The notes under the pieces are model-generated. The model worked only from the letters and a program-made list of their open reading frames with translations. It did not search any database and was not told the DNA's origin. Positions 59,739 to 64,000 of a stretch of 64,000 bases of DNA are shown here, piece by piece. Origin of the DNA: RUG11241 sp964560085 (lineage in GTDB: Bacteria; Bacillota_I; Bacilli_A; RF39; UBA660); NCBI GenBank assembly GCA_964560085.1, contig CAZLKF010000003.1:37186-101185 (forward strand), read 5' to 3'. Each line of letters starts with the position of its first letter. Position 1 is the stretch's first letter. A program made the position numbers and the translations under genes.

Positions 59739-60927
59739 AATCTGCATAATTATCGAAATAACCCTGAATAAATACTACCGGTGTTCCTTTGTCTCCAGAT
59801 CCACTTGTTAGATCACACAAACTTCCAATTAAATCTGTCAAACGTCTTGGTGTTGTTCCCTGTGTTTCCATTTTTCCTTTTAAGTTATTATCTTTAGCTT
59901 TTATCTCTTTTTTCATAGCTTCGATTAATTCTTCACCACGAAGATTTGCTAATTTATTGTCAGAAATATATTTTAATTTTATTTCATTAGGAGTTCCCTC
60001 TAATCCTTTCGTATAAGCTGGTGAAACAACAGGATCAGCAAGTTCCCATATTTGACCGACAGGATCTTTAAAAGCTCCATCACCATATACTAAAACTTCA
60101 ATTTCTTTCCCAGTTTTTTCCTTTAAAATTCTCTGAATATTTTCAACTAATTCTTGACCATGCTCAGGAAATAATTTTACACGTTCTTCCGTTGATTTAT
60201 TGGAACCCAAAAGCCCATACTTGGAATTATAACCACTACCATTAATGCTGATTCTTAAAATGTCATCAGTTCCATAAACTTTTTCAGCACCATTTCTAAG
60301 CAACTCTTTTTTAGTTCTTTCACGATTATGAATATTAGCAACAATGACATTCTTAGTATATTTTAATATTGCTGATGCTTTATTAGCAAAAACAAAATCT
60401 ATTTCTTTTCCTTCGTCATGAACTAAATCTTTAAAGAAATCTACATAGTTAATTCCTGTAAAAGGATGCACTAAATGGCCAAACATTTGATTATAGGCTT
60501 CTTCTTCAAAGACATCATTATAAGGATCAATATCATATTTCTCTAGCTCATCTTCGTCAAACAAATGATTACCAACTTCATCCGCAGGATAACTAAATAA
60601 AATTGTTACTTTTTTGCATCCCCTAACAATTCCTTTTAAAAGTAAAGAAAATCTATTTCTACTCATTGGTGTTGGAAAAACTATTCCGATGTGATCAGCT
60701 TTAAATTTATTAGCAACATCAGCCCCTATCTGATCAACAGTCGCATAATTGCCTTCAGAAATTCCAACAACGGCCTCTGTAATGGCAACAATATCGCGGT
60801 TATTAAATTTGAAGCCTTCGTTCTCGCTGGCTTTTAATAAGGAATCTACGACAATTTCTTCTAAATTATCTCCATCTTTGATTATTGGTGTACGAATTCC
60901 TCGCACAATTGTACCTACTGTTCTCAT
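59737..60927 (-). CDS. CofE-like (F420-0:L-glutamate ligase family) protein
   Basis: 396 residues. N-terminus GTIVRGIRTPIIKDGDNLEE and ITEAVVGISEGNYATVDQI match the CofE/F420 gamma-glutamyl ligase fold, followed by a long C-terminal part (about 250-396) with VYGDGAFKDPVGQIWELADP and TPRRLTDLIGS. No F420-biosynthesis or F420-dependent enzyme gene is in the window, so glutamylation of another substrate is more likely, as for other Bacillota homologues. It lies 10 nt after tsaD, at the end of the t6A operon, and has a strong terminator. AGGAGGAAAAAA precedes the ATG. Confidence 0.8.
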   Translation of the reverse strand: MRTVGTIVRGIRTPIIKDGDNLEEIVVDSLLKASENEGFKFNNRDIVAITEAVVGISEGNYATVDQIGADVANKFKADHIGIVFPTPMSRNRFSLLLKGIVRGCKKVTILFSYPADEVGNHLFDEDELEKYDIDPYNDVFEEEAYNQMFGHLVHPFTGINYVDFFKDLVHDEGKEIDFVFANKASAILKYTKNVIVANIHNRERTKKELLRNGAEKVYGTDDILRISINGSGYNSKYGLLGSNKSTEERVKLFPEHGQELVENIQRILKEKTGKEIEVLVYGDGAFKDPVGQIWELADPVVSPAYTKGLEGTPNEIKLKYISDNKLANLRGEELIEAMKKEIKAKDNNLKGKMETQGTTPRRLTDLIGSLCDLTSGSGDKGTPVVFIQGYFDNYAD

Positions 60928-60937
60928 TTTTTTCCTC

Positions 60938-61951
60938 CTAATTCAATTTATCAGTTGCGGTTGCATTTAAGCTTAAATCCGCAATTCTGCCTAATTTATA
61001 CGCATAATATCCTGCCGCACCAATCATAACTGCATTATCTGTACAATATTTGAGATTTGGTACTGTCAAATTTACATTTTCCTTTTGACATAATTCTGTC
61101 AATTTTTCTCGTAAACCTTTATTAGCAGCAACTCCACCTGCAACAATTAAATTATTAACATTTTTTTCTTTTAAAGCACGCATTGTTTTTTTTGTTAAAA
61201 TGTCAACAACTCTATTTTGAAATGAACAAGCTAAATTTTCTTTTATTATTTTATGTCCACGATCCAGCTCATTGTGATTCAAATTTATAACTGCACTTTT
61301 TAAACCACTAAAACTAAAATTATATGAATCATCATCCAATGGTAATGGTAATGGGTAAGTATCTTGTCCTTTATGAGCTAAGGCATCGATTTCAGGCCCA
61401 CCTGGATACTTTAAACCAATCACCCTAGCAACTTTATCATAAGCTTCGCCAACAGCGTCATCAAGCGTTCCACCCAGAAATTCAAAACTATAGTCTTCTT
61501 TCATATAAACTAATTCTGTATGTCCACCACTAACAACTAATGCAATAAGGGGAAATTTCATGTTTTTTTCCACATTATTAGCATAGATATGTCCAGCAAT
61601 GTGATGAACTGGAATAAGCGGTTTATTATAAACAAACGATAAAGTTTTCGCTGCCTGCAATCCTATCAACAAAGAACCAATTAAACCCGGTCCATAAGTA
61701 ACAGCAATAGCATCAATTTCATTCATTGTCATTTTTGCTTCAGAAAGTGTACTTTCTAAAACCATTGTAATATTTTCAATATGTTTGCGGCTAGCTATTT
61801 CTGGAACTACCCCGCCAAACAAAGCATGAACATCAATTTGTGTTAAAACAGTACTAGCAAGTATTTCTGTACCATTTTTAACAATGGCCGCACTTGTCTC
61901 ATCACAACTGCTTTCTATTGCGAAAATATATGTGTCTTTCATTTCTTTCAC
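60938..61951 (-). CDS. tsaD: tRNA N6-threonylcarbamoyladenosine transferase TsaD (Kae1/Gcp)
   Basis: 337 residues. ASKHA-fold signature FAIESSCDETSAAIV (about 10-24), metal-binding HHIAGH (about 115-120), GGHTELVYM, DAVGEAYDKVARVIG (about 155-169), VAGGVAANKGLR (about 266-277) and CTDNAVMIG. With TsaB/TsaE it transfers the threonylcarbamoyl group to A37 of ANN-decoding tRNAs. The frame can start at GTG 61951, whose last base overlaps the rimI stop (GTGA), or at ATG 61942; neither has a strong Shine-Dalgarno, implying coupling to rimI. Confidence 0.97.
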   Translation of the reverse strand: MKEMKDTYIFAIESSCDETSAAIVKNGTEILASTVLTQIDVHALFGGVVPEIASRKHIENITMVLESTLSEAKMTMNEIDAIAVTYGPGLIGSLLIGLQAAKTLSFVYNKPLIPVHHIAGHIYANNVEKNMKFPLIALVVSGGHTELVYMKEDYSFEFLGGTLDDAVGEAYDKVARVIGLKYPGGPEIDALAHKGQDTYPLPLPLDDDSYNFSFSGLKSAVINLNHNELDRGHKIIKENLACSFQNRVVDILTKKTMRALKEKNVNNLIVAGGVAANKGLREKLTELCQKENVNLTVPNLKYCTDNAVMIGAAGYYAYKLGRIADLSLNATATDKLN

Positions 61952-62352
61952 TTCATTTCTTTCATCATTAAATAGGCATCTATTCCTTGATAATATTTTT
62001 TTCTTATGCTTATAATTTTAAAGTCGTATTTTTTATATAAATTGAGTGCTTTTATATTTTCAACACTAACTTCCAAGTCAATTGTTTTAACATTTCTAGC
62101 TATGCATTCTTCAAACATATTTTCCATTAGCTTTGATGCAATATTTTGACCACGAAACTTTACATCAACATATATATAGTTTAATTCTGCCCTTTCATAA
62201 AAAATACCATATGATATAAAACCAACAATCTTCTCATTTAAAATAAATATTCTAGCATTTTTTTTTAGCTCGGTTTTATCTATTATATAATTTTGATCAT
62301 TAATTAATTGATTGATTTCATTAATATTGCCAATTGTAAATTCTTTAATCAT
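61948..62352 (-). CDS. rimI: Ribosomal-protein alanine acetyltransferase-like GNAT (RimI)
   Basis: 134 residues, GNAT fold. Acetyl-CoA loop VDVKFRGQNIASKLME (about 77-92), LEVSVENIKALNLYKKYDFK (about 98-117) typical of RimI. It acetylates the N-terminus of S18 in E. coli; here position between tsaB and tsaD is the classic Firmicutes arrangement. It overlaps tsaB by 8 nt and tsaD by 4 nt. Confidence 0.9.
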   Translation of the reverse strand: MIKEFTIGNINEINQLINDQNYIIDKTELKKNARIFILNEKIVGFISYGIFYERAELNYIYVDVKFRGQNIASKLMENMFEECIARNVKTIDLEVSVENIKALNLYKKYDFKIISIRKKYYQGIDAYLMMKEMK

Positions 62353-62959
62353 GTAAATTCTCTTCTGCTTCAGTCTTTTTCAAATAAATTGGATTTAAAG
62401 CATGAGGATTGATTCCTTCATCATTTTGATGTTTATTAAGTATTTTAATGATATCAATTTTAACATTTTTAACATTCTCTAATTGATCGTCACTGACAAA
62501 AATGTATTCTTTGCCCTCAAGTCTTTTTTCTAAGTCCTCTAAACTAACATATTGATCGGCAGTTAGTATGTCTAAGTTTGAGTCATAAATTCCAGCAAAA
62601 ACAGCCTTACGTCTAGCGTCAATTAAAGGTACTAATAATGAATCAGTTGTATAACCACTAATCATCATTTCTAAAGATGAAATTGGAATCAATTTTTTAT
62701 TTAAGGCCCAAGCCATTGTCTTAGCAATTGTTACGCCAATACGAATTCCTGTATATGATCCAGGACCAACAGCTACTAATATTTGATCAACTTCATTTGG
62801 TGTAATCTGGGCTTCTTTGAAACAAGTACTAATTTTATTCATGATAATATTTGACATTTGATTCTCTATTATTTCGTTGCAAAAAGAAAAAATCGTAGAA
62901 TCATCCGCAATGGCGACAATTATACGATTAGTACAAGTATTAATTAATAACGTTTTCAT
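62345..62959 (-). CDS. tsaB: tRNA threonylcarbamoyladenosine biosynthesis protein TsaB
   Basis: 204 residues. N-terminal LLINTCTNRIIVAIADD and the family signature VAVGPGSYTGIRIGVTIAKT (about 63-82), followed by LVPLIDARRKAVFAGIYD. It is the non-catalytic partner of TsaD required for t6A formation. Member of the tsaE-tsaB-rimI-tsaD run; overlaps tsaE by 4 nt. Confidence 0.95.
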   Translation of the reverse strand: MKTLLINTCTNRIIVAIADDSTIFSFCNEIIENQMSNIIMNKISTCFKEAQITPNEVDQILVAVGPGSYTGIRIGVTIAKTMAWALNKKLIPISSLEMMISGYTTDSLLVPLIDARRKAVFAGIYDSNLDILTADQYVSLEDLEKRLEGKEYIFVSDDQLENVKNVKIDIIKILNKHQNDEGINPHALNPIYLKKTEAEENLHD

Positions 62960-63405
62960 AAAACTGCCTCACATAGTTCTTCGTATTTGCGACCATGTGG
63001 TTGAAATATTAGTAGTCGTTTATTTTCGTCTAAAACTTTAAAAGTGATATCTAAACGTTCTTCTGGTAATATACTTTTTACAGTTTCAGCCCATTCAATA
63101 ACAACAACTCCACCTTTATTAAAGTATTCCTCAATGCCAAGTCCTTCTGTATTACCATCTAAGCGATAAACATCCATATGATACAAAGGAAATTCTCCCT
63201 GATATTCCTTAATAATAGTAAATGTCGGTGAAGTAATAGTTTCTTCTATCCCCAAAGCATTAGCTATTCCTTTTGTAAATACTGTTTTCCCACTACCAAG
63301 TTCACCATCTAAGCAAATAATCATGTTAGGAAACTTTTCCGATTCAAAGTTTTGAGCTATTTCAATTGTTTCTAATTCGTTTTTTGATGTCAATCTATAC
63401 TCCAT
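62956..63405 (-). CDS. tsaE: tRNA threonylcarbamoyladenosine biosynthesis ATPase TsaE
   Basis: 149 residues. P-loop CLDGELGSGKTVFTKGIANALG (Walker A GELGSGKT, about 34-41), TSPTFTIIKEY and YHMDVYRL (about 76-83), VVVIEWAE (Walker B-like). Supplies ATPase activity to the TsaBDE complex. First gene of the operon, with promoter TTGTCA-18-TATAAT just upstream and AGGTGA at the start. It is transcribed in the same direction as the rRNA operon, whose terminator lies before it. Confidence 0.95.
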   Translation of the reverse strand: MEYRLTSKNELETIEIAQNFESEKFPNMIICLDGELGSGKTVFTKGIANALGIEETITSPTFTIIKEYQGEFPLYHMDVYRLDGNTEGLGIEEYFNKGGVVVIEWAETVKSILPEERLDITFKVLDENKRLLIFQPHGRKYEELCEAVL

Positions 63406-63421
63406 CTATATCACCTCATTC

Positions 63422-63451
63422 ATTATAGCAAAAACCAAATTCATTTGACAA
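63422..63451 (-). promoter_or_regulatory. Promoter of the tsa operon
   Basis: TTGTCA (63446-63451), 18 nt, TATAAT (63422-63427) preceded by TGC (extended -10). Confidence 0.8.
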
Positions 63452-63463
63452 GTATTATCATAT

Positions 63464-63491
63464 AAAAAAACTATATTTTACAATATAGTTT
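63464..63491 (-). terminator. Terminator of the rRNA operon
   Basis: AAACTATATT/AATATAGTTT (63468-63477 with 63482-63491) followed by T residues on the minus strand, about 25 nt after 5S rRNA. Confidence 0.85.
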
Positions 63492-63512
63492 AAATTTAAA
63501 CACAAAAAAAAG

Positions 63513-63620
63513 AATTGGCAACTTGCTATCTTCGCTTTAACACTATTTTCGCCGTAAATGAGCTTAACTTCTGTGTTCGAGATGGGAACAGGTGTATCCT
63601 CATTGCTATTGCAACCAATT
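63513..63620 (-). rRNA. 5S ribosomal RNA
   Basis: Minus strand. Contains the diagnostic CCCATCTCGAACACAGAAGT and TTAAGCTC segments, with a terminal stem AATTGGTTGC/GCAAGTTGCCAATT. Ends are approximate by 1-3 nt. It lies about 70 nt after the 23S 3' end, with no tRNA in the spacer or downstream. Confidence 0.95.
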
Positions 63621-63689
63621 CAAATTAGAGAAATAATTCTCTGAAAACTAAGATAATGTGGACCCAAACAATTTAATAATAATAATTAT

Positions 63690-64000
<311 letters not shown>

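Overview
The window is AT-rich, densely coded bacterial DNA from a low-GC Gram-positive lineage, most likely an anaerobic, fermentative Bacillota (Bacilli or Tenericutes-affiliated gut type). The evidence is a T-box-controlled aminoacyl-tRNA synthetase, strong AGGAGG ribosome-binding sites, an anaerobic ribonucleotide reductase (NrdD), flavin-dependent thymidylate synthase, undecaprenol/diacylglycerol kinase, VanY-type and NodB-type cell-wall enzymes, lipoproteins with classical lipoboxes, and no sign of respiration. TGA is used as a stop (for example carB, rimI, the histidine phosphatase), so the genetic code is standard and not the Mycoplasma code. Species cannot be fixed from the sequence alone.

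Layout. 1-8 kb (minus): nrdD (cut by the left edge), a pilin-like membrane protein, a PASTA-like/polysaccharide deacetylase, and an archaeal-type valS behind a T-box with a GUA (Val) specifier and a perfect consensus promoter. 8-16.9 kb (minus): tRNA-Asn, an M15 carboxypeptidase with Ig-like repeats, a KsgA/Erm-like methyltransferase with an altered catalytic motif, a short (p)ppGpp synthetase/hydrolase preceded by an apparent 43-codon leader ORF, a DUF362 protein, three small lipoproteins, a cation-efflux protein and a MazG/HisE-like pyrophosphohydrolase. 17-22.8 kb: a sensing and regulation island with a 12-TM LuxR-type regulator (plus) and three XRE regulators, two of them membrane-anchored, several with dyad operators. 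22.9-24.4 kb: one intact IS110-family element whose ends look like a bridge-RNA system. 24.4-31.6 kb: tmk-thyX, tRNA-Lys, a HAD phosphatase, pcrA, a Na+/Ca2+ exchanger and an HD-GYP protein. 32-40.7 kb (plus): an overlapping pyrimidine operon pyrC-carB-pyrK-pyrD-pyrF-pyrE-pyrB-pyrI, with carA absent. 40.8-48.3 kb: an O-acyltransferase coupled to a three-domain membrane/CapA/SGNH protein, and a split NMT1-type ABC importer. 48.3-59.7 kb (minus): an M3-like metallopeptidase, then the operon for a very large GT84-GH94 cyclic-glucan-synthase-like enzyme with sugar isomerase and phosphomutase. 59.7-63.4 kb (minus): tsaE-tsaB-rimI-tsaD (tRNA t6A) plus a CofE-like ligase. 63.5-64 kb (minus): 5S rRNA and the 3' end of 23S rRNA.

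The genes form three metabolic blocks: de novo pyrimidine supply (pyr operon, thyX, tmk, nrdD), envelope glycan synthesis and decoration (GT84/GH94 enzyme with Pgi and phosphomutase, acyltransferase, CapA/SGNH, deacetylase, M15 peptidase), and translation support (valS, t6A genes, tRNAs, rRNA). The two most unusual items are the IS110 element, whose non-coding left end contains a foldable RNA with two internal-loop strands resembling the two halves of its own inferred insertion site, and the leader ORF that ends inside the Shine-Dalgarno of the stringent-response gene.
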